A DNA stretch of 64,000 nucleotides from Cordylochernes scorpioides. Its lineage: Eukaryota > Arthropoda > Arachnida > Pseudoscorpiones > Chernetidae. The stretch covers positions 42,082,406 through 42,146,405 of the forward strand of contig CP092877.1 in assembly GCA_030710605.1 (NCBI GenBank), read 5' to 3'. The notes below the pieces were generated by a model. It saw nothing but the letters and a program-made list of their open reading frames with translations, made no database searches and was not told the DNA's origin. Every line of letters begins with the position of its first letter. Position 1 is the stretch's first letter. Positions 10,444-20,264 of the stretch are shown here, one piece after another. Position numbers and translations under genes: made by a program.

Positions 10444-10890
10444 CTAGCGGATTTGTACCCGGCTTCGCCAGGGTTTTATCCGAGTGAAAGTTTGCCTAAC
10501 CAATATTATTGATAATAATATTCCGGAACACACAGAAAATTATGATAATAATATTCGTTACATTATATATTTATATAATATATAAAATATATTTTTCGAG
10601 CAAACATCCTTACTTTCTACTGAATAAATTTTTAAAAAGATATATAAATAAAAATATCTAGATATATACTACATGATCTTAGCCAAAAGGCCGAGAAACT
10701 ATATTTTATGTATAGAGATGACCTGGCTTCTTGTGTCTTCTGCCCGAGTGAATGTTTCGCTGGTAGATTTTGTTCCTGCCTACTAAAAATTATTATCTGG
10801 CTTCGCCCGTGGTCTGCTTTAGTGGATATTCCCATGAAGAATTTTGTTTATGTCAATCAATTCAATGATACAGCAAAATTGTCATAATCA
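10444..10890 (-). mobile_element. Helitron-type unit carrying U2 snRNA sequence
   Basis: On the minus strand the 3' end is a decayed family-1 terminus (CCGGCTTCGCCAGGG region) with CTAG at 10444-10447. The body (about 10570-10860) is the reverse complement of 62110-62450 and includes GGCTTCGCCCGTGGTCTGC and a TGAATGTTTCGCTGG block. A 35-base U2 snRNA-like segment lies at 10664-10698. It may be two nested units, because internal terminus-like sequences are visible. Confidence 0.6.
10664..10698 (-). pseudogene. U2 snRNA 5' domain fragment
   Basis: The minus strand reads TTCTCGGCCTTTTGGCTAAG then ATCATGTAGTATAT. U2 snRNA begins ATCGCTTCTCGGCCTTTTGG and continues CTAAGATCAAGTGTAGTATC, so this covers about nucleotides 6-40 with a short deletion before GTAGTA, the branch-point recognition sequence. 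The Sm site and the 3' stem-loops are absent, so it cannot be a working U2 gene. Confidence 0.85.
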
Positions 10891-11579
10891 TCTATATATA
10901 CATATAAAAAATTGAATGTCTGTCTGTCTGTACTCTATATATTCAAAAACCATACATCCAATCGTCGTGAAATTTTGGGATATTATTAGGTATATCCCCG
11001 GGAAGGTTTTAGAAAAATAATTTCTTGAATATCTTGAATATCCTTAGAGTTATTTGCAGATGTGTAGATTTAACTCGCAAGCAGCGCCACCATTGCGACG
11101 ATGTAACAAGGTTTTTTATCTATAAGTTTTATTATCACTAAGTTTATTATCTTAAAGATTATTTATCAAAAGTAAGATTATCTCAGGATGACACGACAAT
11201 TTATTTGAGACAAGAATAATGATACAATTCCAAGGCGAAGATATTATTCCTTTAACTTCCAATTACTGAGGGAACCAATTAATATTGATTTTATTCAACT
11301 TATCGAGTATTTTTTGAAGGGACCGGGGAAAAAATGTTCACTAGATGAAACGATGATTTTGTAATGTAGAAAATTGGGAAAGACAAAATTCAGGATGACA
11401 CGGCATACAGGGACCGGGAAAAAATGTTCACTTTATCGAGAGATTCAAATTTACGAGTTTCAAATTATCAAATTATATATATTATTTTTTATAAGTTTAT
11501 AGAGAATTGTTTTATCAAATGTTCGTTAGACAAACCTTTACTCGGGTAAAACCCGGGCGAAGCCGGGTACATCCGCTAG
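10891..11579 (+). mobile_element. Non-autonomous Helitron (family 1)
   Basis: Starts TCTATATATACATATAAAAA and ends with the hairpin CCCGGGCGAAGCCGGG, then TACATCCG and CTAG (11576-11579). The length of 689 bp and the internal blocks (CCATACATCCAATCGTCGTG; AATTCAGGATGACACGGCA) are shared with the other copies. No coding capacity. Confidence 0.85.
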
Positions 11580-12280
11580 TCTATATATATAAAAATGAAT
11601 GTATGTATGTGTCTGTCCTTTATGCCTGACCAAACCACTCATTGGAACGCTATGAAACTTTGGGAAGTTATTTAGTATAGAACTGGAAAGGTTTCTGAAA
11701 AATAATTTCTTGAATATCCTTAGAGTTATTTACAGATTTGTAGATTAAACTCGCAAGCAGCGCCCCCATTGCGACGATGATAACAAGTTTTTTATCTATA
11801 AGTTTTATTATTACTAAGTTTATTATCTTAAAGATTATATATCAAAAGTAAGATTTTCTACCTATTAATTGCGCACAAGTCAAAGTTAGCTTCATTATTT
11901 ATCTACAACATATATATTGAGAGAATAGATAAAATGATGATTTTGTAATGTAGAAAATTAAAAAAGACAAAATTCAGGATGACACGGCAATTTATTTGAG
12001 ACAAGAATAATGATACAATTCCAAGGCAAGATACTATTCCTTTAACTTACAATTACCGAGGGAACCAATTAATATTGATTTTATTCGACTTATCGAGTAT
12101 TTTTCAAGGGACCGGGAATAAATGTTCACTTTATCGAGAGATTCAAATTTACGAGTTTCAAATTATCAAAATATATCTATTAATTTTTTAAATAAGTTTA
12201 TAGAGAATTGTTTTAACAAATGTTCGTTAGATAAACCTTTACTCGGGTAAAACTCGGGCGAAGCCGGGTACATCCGCTAG
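11580..12280 (+). mobile_element. Non-autonomous Helitron (family 1), head-to-tail with previous copy
   Basis: Starts TCTATATATATAAAAATGAA at 11580, immediately after the CTAG of the upstream copy, and ends CTAG at 12277-12280 after hairpin CTCGGGCGAAGCCGGG. 701 bp. There is no spacer between the two copies. Confidence 0.85.
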
Positions 12281-13037
12281 TTTTTTATATAAACAAACGA
12301 TAATAAACAACAACAACAATGTAATTTGCGTCTTCATTATTATAAAACAACAACAAATTAAATTAACAATATAAAAATATATTTTATCATTACATTTAAC
12401 ATTTAACACAAAAACGTTACAATTTTTTGTTTAAATATATATTAATATTAAAATGCCAAGTTTTTTACGTCATTGGAATATTATATTACTAAATTCTCAA
12501 ATTAAATTTATTATACTTGGAACACATTTTAAGCATTGTTACAATTTATAATTATAATTTCACCAGAAGCCGCGTGAGGCGCTGTTTGCGAGGGAAAGTA
12601 GAAAATTTGCAAATAAAATTGTAAAGAATATTTATTTAAAATCAAATTCAAACCAGAAGCCTTCCCAGTAGTATAGTAAATATATATAACTTCTTAAAGT
12701 TTCACGGCGATTGGATAATCTTACCTTTTAAAAACATTCATCGTGTAAACAAACCACGTTTAAATTATTAACCAATCAAATTCATTTATCATCGCGACCA
12801 GTGCTGCGCCCAAGCGGTAAAAGGCTGGATCTAACGAATTTTGGTTTTATATTTAAAAAAGGCACATTAACCCTTTTAGTTTTTTGAATAGCCTATATGT
12901 TAAACGAAATCTTCAGCAACCTACATGCGAAATTTCATAATGATATATTCTGTAGATTTTGCGCAACGCGATAACAAACATCAATTTTGGATTTCATTTT
13001 AATAGAAATATATAAAAGGAAAGGATATATATATATC
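12281..13037 (-). repeat. Repeat family X, copy 1
   Basis: The reverse complement matches 41990-42710 plus 44149-44176. Shared marks include (CAA)n runs, GTAATTTGCGTCTTCATTA, the AAAGGCTGG block near 12825 and GATTTTGCGCAACGCGATAA. Its sequence around GCAAGCAGCGCC resembles family-1 Helitrons, so it may be a diverged Helitron, but I cannot define both ends. Confidence 0.65.
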
Positions 13038-13039
13038 TA

Positions 13040-13608
13040 GCAATTTATCCCTCTTCTGGGTTCTTCTTTATGGGGGTGGAGTAAGCCGACACTTGCTGGA
13101 TGGTATTTTTGTGCAGTCGCGACTGGTGAGTGGTAGGAGGACCGTTGTGTGGGATAGATGGTGATGTTTTTCACCGCACTAGGCAATGATGAGAATAACT
13201 ACTCTTTTTAAAGTAAACCCATATCCTGTGGGTTCCAGAAGTGTCCATAGAAGTCGGGGGAAAATGGTGGATCAATCGAGGTTGTGGCAGAGATTCGATA
13301 GGATCTCGGCTCGGTAATCAGACGACGTTAGGGTTGGTCGTCAATCTTTTGGTCGTTTAGTTTTGTTGATAAAAATTGGTGCCGCGTCGATCCAGGTGTG
13401 CTGGTGGATGACTTGAGTGAGCTGGGATAATTATTGCGACTTTTAAAAATTTAAAATGATTGTGTTTTTTTCTGTAACTGACCGACCGAGCTCCTTCCTG
13501 TTTGATTACCAGCGGCCCGACTGCCGAGAGAGAGAGATAGATGTAACCCGGGCTCCTGGAGCGCAAAACGCCAACTACCCGGGCTGTCCAGCAGTCTAGT
13601 TTAGAATA
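13040..13608 (-). other. Probable 3' UTR of the deleted LINE
   Basis: About 570 bp of GC-richer sequence lies directly downstream of the truncated ORF2. It has no open frame of note. Its position and composition fit the 3' untranslated part of the same LINE, brought next to the start of ORF2 by a large internal deletion. Confidence 0.5.
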
Positions 13609-13896
13609 CTAGTCACGTCCTGTACGGGTTGCTGAGCTAAACCAGTCCATCAGGAAGTTCCATGCTGGCAGAGTTTCTGGTAGGCGGGCCAGTGATGAGG
13701 AATCGAAGTCTGCCTGTCCAAGCAGTAAAGCCGTTTGCGTCCTGGGAAAGCCCGGAGACGGCCAATTGAAACGAGCGGGGAGTTCTTGAAGAAGCACGAT
13801 GTCAGGTTGAGTCGTATTGGCAAGATCAGCAAGCTCCAAGATGGCGGAAGGAGACCTGTGGGCATTGGCCTGCAAGATTCTTAGGGTTCTAGACAT
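13609..13896 (-). pseudogene. LINE ORF2 start: APE endonuclease N-terminus, truncated
   Basis: 95 residues beginning MSRTLRILQANAHRS, with QPDIVLLQE. This is the opening of the apurinic-type endonuclease domain that leads ORF2 of jockey, I and R1-like LINEs. The frame ends after about 90 residues, so the rest of the endonuclease and all of the reverse transcriptase are gone. The start codon precedes the ORF1 stop by a few bases (overlap of eight bases), the usual arrangement for coupled translation. Confidence 0.8.
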
Positions 13897-15040
13897 GATT
13901 CTTGGATTGGGCGATTTTCGCCTTCACAAATGGACACAAGGAAGATGTAGCCAGATGGTTGATGGCAGCACCAGCTTTTTTACTGCAGCGGCAGCAGCGT
14001 GCCTGGCTTGCCTCGACGGCGCACTGTTTGCCTTCGTGCTCAGTAGACCCGCATTTGTAGCAAGTCGGATGGGCAGCAGTGCAGTAAGGGGCTCGGTGTC
14101 CAAATCCGCAGCAGCGGAAGCACTGTTTCAGGGAGTGACTCCTCTCAAACCTATGCATTAAGCCCGCTATCGGAATCCGTCCTTGTTGTCCCAGAATTTC
14201 AGCTACCTTGTTATCCACCTCCACGAACACTGTAGCAGCGCCCCGTGCATTGTTTCCAGAACGGTGCACCACCTTGATGGAGCGAAGACCTGGCAGGGAT
14301 TGGATGGCGTGGTTGGAGGAAAGACCAGTACAAATCTCCTCATCGGACACATTGTTATCGACACTGAATAGGCAGTATCTCGGTAGAATGGTAGGGCGCT
14401 CATGGCAGGACAGGCTAGATGGGAGTGTAGCCAATTTAGATGCCAGGTTTTTGGCCACTTCGTCCGTGCTGGTATGAAGTACCACTTTGCCACTGGAGTT
14501 GATGGAGGCTACCATGTCCTTGGAGGTTGTGAGTGAAGGGTCAGCCTTTTGAATTTCCTTCAGAATATCCCTCGGGTTCGCTTTGGGATCGACCGACCTC
14601 ACGACGACATGAGATTTGAAGGAGGGGGCTAGATTTACAAAGGCGGGCTTTGATTTGGTTATTGGAGGTGCAGTCATACCCGGCTTGGCTTCAACTGCCG
14701 CAACAGAGGCGAAAGATGTGGAGGGAGAAGGAGCGCTTTCTGTAGGCTGAGGTCTGCTATAGCTAGCACCCTTGAAGGCATCTTCAAGTAGAAGTTCAGC
14801 TTTTTGAGCGACGCTAAACAAGAGACCCCTGGTAGTCATGTTTTTCTTGGAAGGCGAGTCAAGGCTGGAGTCAGCAAGAATGGCCTCAAGAGTGCGGCAG
14901 GCGAAGTCGAAAAGATTTGCCGTGCTGTTAAATTTGAACTTGTGCTGAGAAGATGGGGGAGACTCATCATATTCGGGGCGGAGCCGCTTGTTGGAATTTG
15001 GCAGGCTCCCATCACCGCCACCATGTTTGTTCAACACCAT
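13889..15040 (-). CDS. LINE ORF1 (gag-like nucleic-acid-binding protein)
   Basis: An uninterrupted frame of 383 residues. The C-terminal third has three cysteine/histidine zinc knuckles: CFRCCGFGHRAPYC, CYKCGSTEHEGKQC and a longer CCRC...H...C form. The N-terminal half is Ser/Pro-rich, and the middle resembles the RRM-like region of these proteins. ORF1 proteins of this kind coat the LINE RNA and help assemble the particle. The intact ORF1 next to a nearly deleted ORF2 is unusual: the frame is clean although the element could only move in trans. Confidence 0.8.
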   Translation of the reverse strand: MVLNKHGGGDGSLPNSNKRLRPEYDESPPSSQHKFKFNSTANLFDFACRTLEAILADSSLDSPSKKNMTTRGLLFSVAQKAELLLEDAFKGASYSRPQPTESAPSPSTSFASVAAVEAKPGMTAPPITKSKPAFVNLAPSFKSHVVVRSVDPKANPRDILKEIQKADPSLTTSKDMVASINSSGKVVLHTSTDEVAKNLASKLATLPSSLSCHERPTILPRYCLFSVDNNVSDEEICTGLSSNHAIQSLPGLRSIKVVHRSGNNARGAATVFVEVDNKVAEILGQQGRIPIAGLMHRFERSHSLKQCFRCCGFGHRAPYCTAAHPTCYKCGSTEHEGKQCAVEASQARCCRCSKKAGAAINHLATSSLCPFVKAKIAQSKNHV

Positions 15041-15771
15041 GACGGAAAAAGAAAGGATTTTTACAAAATATGTGCCAGTAATTGATAAAATAAAATGAAT
15101 ATATGAAATTAGAAGAGATATTAAAAATATAAGAGTAAATTTAAAGAAAGAATACCGTTAAATATAATATTAAAGAGATTTGTTTACCGGAACTAAATAG
15201 AACGCACGTAACTCAAGAACCGGTGGTGCCGGGGATGATCCCCGACTGCCGATTTTTTGCCGACACTTAAAAGGCGCTCTCCTATTGGCTCGCTACGATC
15301 ACGCCATGCTTCAACCTTGCCCTCTGTGGAAATCTCTAGAAGGATCTTTCCTTTATTTCACCATTTGAATACATTCGATTATTTTAATCAATTAAAAGCA
15401 ATTAAAATATTTATGGTACAATTGAATAAATGGTGGATTGACATAAAATGAAGATTATATTTTTATGTGATATAATTTAAATGATAAAAAATATAAAGTA
15501 AATAATTAATTATAAAAAATATTAAATGCGAAAGTGTTTTGATTTTATTATTATTAATGCTTCAATTGGCTATATGGCTATATATAACTGTGGGTTTATT
15601 GAATAATAAAGCGATTATTAAATTAAAAACATGTAAACAAATTAGATATTAAAAGTGAATTAGGCGTTTTAAAATAAAGATTTAAAATGATATTCGATTA
15701 TAATTGAAATTATAAATATTTAATGGTGTGCTTTGGGTTTTTATTTATTTTTAATATAAATATTTTAATAT
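15041..15771. other. LINE 5' flank and AT-rich spacer
   Basis: 15041 to about 15240 is probably the 5' UTR of the LINE; GGTGCCGGGGATGATCCCCG near 15225 is a small palindrome. From 15250 to 15771 the sequence is AT-rich with no recognisable gene. The last five bases, AATAT, are the left target duplication of gypsy-3. Confidence 0.45.
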
Positions 15772-15945
15772 TGTTGTATAGTTATTATTTAATTAAACAT
15801 TACTCACCAGATGAAATTATTATTACAAATTATTTATTACACTTTATATTTATATTTTTACATCAACACGTTGTTTACATTATACATCGTATATTATTGT
15901 TTTTGATGATGATCTATTCTATATTTTAAAACACAGAAAACTACA
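15772..15945 (-). repeat. Gypsy-3 3' LTR
   Basis: 174 bp, TGTAGT...CAACA on the minus strand. It matches the two halves of the 5' LTR at 20182-20264 and 20968-21058 almost base for base. Confidence 0.92.
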
Positions 15946-15958
15946 TTCCCTCCTTCCT

Positions 15959-18043
15959 TTAGATGAAAGGAATCATGTCTTTATATCTTGATGATGGCTT
16001 GACGACTCTTCCACTCCTGGTGATCACGGGTTCCTTGGTAGTCGGCAAGGGTGGAGAAACCTCTGGTGGCAACTGGTGAAGAGCCTCGGCATCAAGTCTA
16101 TCTGAAACAACTGGGTTAAATGTAGACCCTGTTCTACTTGAACTTGGTCGGTTTAAAGAAGTGTCCTTGTCTTGGTTTGAGGAATTATCATCTGGTATTT
16201 GTACATCAGAAGAGTTGAGGTGTTCAATTCTTGTTGAATCTGAATTAAGATTTTCCTGGCTCTCTTCTGGAATCAAGTCAGAAATGCCTTGATTGGTCTC
16301 TTGAGTAGGAACATGTTTCAAATGTTTAGCATTTCTATGAATTATTTTCCCATTTTTAGTGTTGACTAATTTAAAAGAATTTATTGAAGTGTTTTCAAGA
16401 ATGACATGATGTTCTGATCTGAAATTTGAATCAAGTTTTCCATTATTTGGATTTGCCACATAAACTAAATTTCCAATTTCAAAATTATGAGGACTAGCTT
16501 TCCGAATTATATCATTATATGTTTTCATTTTTTCTTTGTAGACCATATTGAATTCTTTGATGTTGGATTCATCTTCTTCTGCATCATTAACAAGTGAGCT
16601 CAATTTAGTTTTGATTTCTCTTGAAAATAATAGGAATGCTGTAGTCTTTCCTGTAGATCTGTTTGGAGTAGTTCGGTAAGACATTAAAATTCTGGATAAA
16701 TCTTCTTTCCAATCTTTCCCTTCTTCAGAACTTGAATTAAATTGTTTCTTTAGAAATCTATGGAATCTTTCTATCTTCCCATTACTTTTTGGGTAATAGG
16801 GTGAGGCTTTGATGTGCTTGATTCCACATTCTTTTAAAAATCTTTCCATTGATGTACTTACAAACTGTAAGCCATTATCTGTTACAACTTCATGTGGATA
16901 ACCATATCTTGCAAAAATCTCCATCAATTTTTTAATAATTGTCTTGCTGGAAATGTCTTCTATTATCATTGCTTCAGGATATGAAGAATAGTAATCGATC
17001 ACTGTTGAAACATAATGATGGCCAATTGGACCAACTATGTCAATTCCAAGTTTCATCCAAGGTTTTGATGGTAACGGAACTATTTGCAATGGTTGATCAT
17101 TTATCAATGGTTGATTCCTTACACAAATTGGACAGTTTCTAATCAAATTTTCAATGTCAAAGTCCATGTTTATCCAAAAATATTTTTCTCTTAACAGTTG
17201 TTTGGTTCTTGTCATTCCTTGATGTGTTTCATGTGCAATTCTCAAGACTCTCTTTATTAGTTTTGAAGGTAGCAAAATTCTACTTCCTTTCAAAATAAGA
17301 TTATCAAAAATTGAGAGTTCATCTTTAAACTTATAAAAACATTTGAATTCTTCATTCAAAGGATATGGGCAAACTCCCTTTTGAACCATATCTTTCAGTT
17401 TTTGAAACAAAGGATCTTGCTCTGTACAAACTTTTATCTCTTTCAAAGACAGTGCTTGAAGCTCTTCAGAAGTGATGGATAAGACTTTATGAACATAGTC
17501 CTCCAGCCATTTTTCATCACTTGTGTTAGAAAGAGGTTGTCTTGAAAATATATCTGCAATATTTTGCTTTCCTTGAATGAATACAATTTCAAAGTCATAT
17601 GGTTGTAATCTCCAACTCAATCTTTTAATTCTTGGAGGCAAAACAGCTCCATTTTTAGGATTCAGCATATAGATTAGAGGTTTGTGATCTGTTTTTAACA
17701 TAAATTTCCTTCCCCAAATATAGGTGTTAAAATGTTCAATTGCCCATACACATCCCAATGTCTCTTTTTCTATTTGTGAATATCTTTTTTCAGTATCAGT
17801 TGAGGATCTGCTGGCATATGCAATGGGTCTTTTAATGCCATTTTGTTGTGTTTGTATTAATACTGCTCCAAGACCAATAGGGCTTGCATCTGTGATTAAT
17901 TCAGTTGGTGAGTTCAAGTTGTAATATGCCAAGCATGGCTCTTTTGTTAGTGACTCTTTAAGATCCTGAAATGCTTTATTTGTTTTCAAATCCCAATTCC
18001 ACCTAATATTTTTTCTAGTCAAATCATTTAAAGGTTCTGCCAA
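15959..18043 (-). CDS. pol: Gypsy-3 pol, RNase H and integrase part
   Basis: A 694-residue open frame. RNase H shows LITDASPIGLGAVL, EKETLGCVW and LKTDHKPLIYML. Integrase has the HHCC zinc module (HETHQGMTRTKQLL...CPICV) and the catalytic triad in GIDIVGPIG, VTDNGLQFVS and SNGKIERF. The C-terminus is long and polar and ends just before the polypurine tract. This is the intact back half of a polyprotein whose RT lies upstream in other frames. Confidence 0.9.
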   Translation of the reverse strand: MAEPLNDLTRKNIRWNWDLKTNKAFQDLKESLTKEPCLAYYNLNSPTELITDASPIGLGAVLIQTQQNGIKRPIAYASRSSTDTEKRYSQIEKETLGCVWAIEHFNTYIWGRKFMLKTDHKPLIYMLNPKNGAVLPPRIKRLSWRLQPYDFEIVFIQGKQNIADIFSRQPLSNTSDEKWLEDYVHKVLSITSEELQALSLKEIKVCTEQDPLFQKLKDMVQKGVCPYPLNEEFKCFYKFKDELSIFDNLILKGSRILLPSKLIKRVLRIAHETHQGMTRTKQLLREKYFWINMDFDIENLIRNCPICVRNQPLINDQPLQIVPLPSKPWMKLGIDIVGPIGHHYVSTVIDYYSSYPEAMIIEDISSKTIIKKLMEIFARYGYPHEVVTDNGLQFVSTSMERFLKECGIKHIKASPYYPKSNGKIERFHRFLKKQFNSSSEEGKDWKEDLSRILMSYRTTPNRSTGKTTAFLLFSREIKTKLSSLVNDAEEDESNIKEFNMVYKEKMKTYNDIIRKASPHNFEIGNLVYVANPNNGKLDSNFRSEHHVILENTSINSFKLVNTKNGKIIHRNAKHLKHVPTQETNQGISDLIPEESQENLNSDSTRIEHLNSSDVQIPDDNSSNQDKDTSLNRPSSSRTGSTFNPVVSDRLDAEALHQLPPEVSPPLPTTKEPVITRSGRVVKPSSRYKDMIPFI

Positions 18044-18609
18044 TTTAGAAAAATTAGGTATAAATTTTCATAAAAACCCACAAGTTCCTAAGAATGACCT
18101 TAACATCTCAATATTTTTTGGTATTGGAAAATTTAAAATGCTTCTATTTTCCTATTATCAGGTTTAATACCTTCACTACTAACAATGTGACCTAAAATAT
18201 CCAATTCTTCCATGGCAAATTTGCACTTATTCCTGTTGAGCCTAATGCCTACTTTATCAAATCTTTGTAAGACTTTTCTAAGCCTTTCTTCTAGTTCTTG
18301 TCTATCTTTGGCGTAAACAACGACATCGTCCAAGTAACAAATTACACCTTTCAAATCAAGCAAAATTGAATCCATTCCTTTCTGATATGCCTCTGGTGCA
18401 CTTGATAGACCAAAAGGAACTTTACAAAATCTGTAACAACCACGGTGCGTGATGAAAGTTGTAAGGGGTCTTGATTGAGGGTCTAAGTCAACCTGCCAAA
18501 ACCCTTTTTTTGCATCCAGCTTTGCAAATACTTTAGCACCTTTAAGGGCATGTAACATATTGTCAATTGTAGGAATTGGATGTCTTTCTCTCAATATTGC
18601 TTTATTCAC
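18044..18609 (-). pseudogene. pol: Gypsy-3 pol, reverse transcriptase part
   Basis: Fingers and palm are present ([29 protein letters not shown]), with the YLDD catalytic box in [13 protein letters not shown]. The frame is lost near 18135 and again around 18065-18076, where T4 and A5 runs have the wrong length for the conserved frame. Domain content is complete. Confidence 0.88.
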
Positions 18610-19415
18610 TTCCCGAAGGTCTCTGCATAGTCTAATTTCCTCACTATCCCTTTTGGAACAACTATTATGTTAGAAACCCATTCAGAACCTTGATGCACTT
18701 CTTCAATGATTCCATTCTCTAGCATCTTATCAAGCTCTTGAATTACTGCTTCTACCATTGCATAAGGTATACGACGGCATCTCTGGGCAATGGGCCTATA
18801 GTTGTCTTTCAATGTCACTTTATGACTATAGCCTTTTATAGTTCCAAGTCCATGGAAAAGATGTTCATGTTCTTGAACAAGAGTTTCTATATTAGTAGAC
18901 ATTGATTCATTTACATGATTTACCCTTTTAATTATACCTAGTTCAAAACTAGCCTTGCCTCCCAACAAAGATTCAACTTTTTTATCAATCACATAAATTT
19001 CTTCTGAAACTGAATTTTCTTTCCAAGAAATCACAGCATTGAAATAACCATAACATGGAAGAGGTCTATCTTGACCATAGGCAAAAAAGGTTCGGGTGGT
19101 GTCATGTAATTTTGGCATAATTTTATGGCCATATAATTCAAGCATCTTATTATAGCTTATGAAAGTTCTATCACTCCCTGTATCAATTATCATATTTATT
19201 TCACTACCATCTATTTGCACTTTTTCTTTATTTTCAGCACCTGTATAGTAGGTATATTTATCTGAACTTTCACCTACTTCAGTCTTATTTTCTTCTTGTA
19301 TGGTCTTAACTTTAGTTTGATTGAAATTTTTGTGGTTTCTATTATTATTTTGATTTGGGCGGTTCCTGCAAGCTCTAAAAAGATGTCCTAATTTATTGCA
19401 ATATGAACAAGTCAT
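18606..19415 (-). pseudogene. pol: Gypsy-3 second zinc knuckle, protease and RT start
   Basis: Begins with CCHC knuckle two (CSYCNKLGHLFRAC). The aspartic protease shows MIIDTGSDRTFIS, and the N-terminus of RT follows. The frame breaks at a T4 run (18651-18654) next to the RT core at 18609. The upstream gag is in the same frame, separated only by a TAA at 19431. Confidence 0.85.
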
Positions 19416-19430
19416 TTTTTTAGCACCACA

Positions 19431-20129
19431 TTATTGTGCTGAATGTGTATCTAATCCACAGCGATAACATTTAGGCTTTGAGGCACCTGAAAATGATGGG
19501 GTACCTTGATTAGTGAATCTACCTTCGTTGAAATTATTAGCATTATAGTGCTTTTTAGGTTTATTTTGAACTCTATTTAGTGTTTGATCATTTTGAGGTT
19601 CAAGAAGTCTAATTTCTTTTCTAGAAATTTCTAACATTCTAGCAATATCAATGGTTTTTGACAGTGTCAAATTTTCTTGTTGCAACAATTTTTCTTTAAG
19701 TTTTTTGTTGTTACATTTTTCAATTATTTGGTCTCTTATCATATCAGCTTCTAAATTCCCAAATTCACAAGATTTAGAAAGCTCTCTTAAAGAAATTAGG
19801 TAGTTGTCGATCGATTCATCATCTTTCTGGACTCTTTGTCTAAATTTAAATCTCTCAGTGACCACATTTTTATGAGGTGTGAAATATTTATCTAAAGCCA
19901 TTTTAGTTTGTTCATAATTTTCCTTTTCATCTGGCAAGTTGAAAAATATACGCTGTACATTTGGCCCTAAACAATGCAATAGAGTTGCTCTCTTAATTTC
20001 ATCCGATTTTTTTGAAATTCCAGATGCTATTTCAAAAATGGCATAGGATTCCATCCATTGCTTATATTCCGCAAATAAATTGCTTGCATTCATATTCATG
20101 GGTAAAGGTGGCGTCAGGTTGGCTGCCAT
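19431..20129 (-). CDS. gag: Gypsy-3 gag
   Basis: 232 residues with a capsid-type core (KATLLHCLGPNVQRIFF...; YFTPHKNVVTERFKFRQRVQ) and a basic tail. The frame stops with TAA inside the first CCHC knuckle, after CYRCGLDTHSAQ and just before its last cysteine. Reading continues in the same frame on the far side, so this is a nonsense change or a readthrough stop rather than a frameshift. The start is the first methionine after the 5' LTR and leader. Confidence 0.88.
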   Translation of the reverse strand: MAANLTPPLPMNMNASNLFAEYKQWMESYAIFEIASGISKKSDEIKRATLLHCLGPNVQRIFFNLPDEKENYEQTKMALDKYFTPHKNVVTERFKFRQRVQKDDESIDNYLISLRELSKSCEFGNLEADMIRDQIIEKCNNKKLKEKLLQQENLTLSKTIDIARMLEISRKEIRLLEPQNDQTLNRVQNKPKKHYNANNFNEGRFTNQGTPSFSGASKPKCYRCGLDTHSAQ

Positions 20130-20264
20130 ACTTGTTTTTTTAGGGCTACAGTTATATTTTCAAATTCTCTTTGCCAATTTATGTTGTATAGTTATTATTT
20201 AATTAAACATTACTCACCAGATGAAATTATTATTACAAATTATTTATTACACTTTATATTTATA

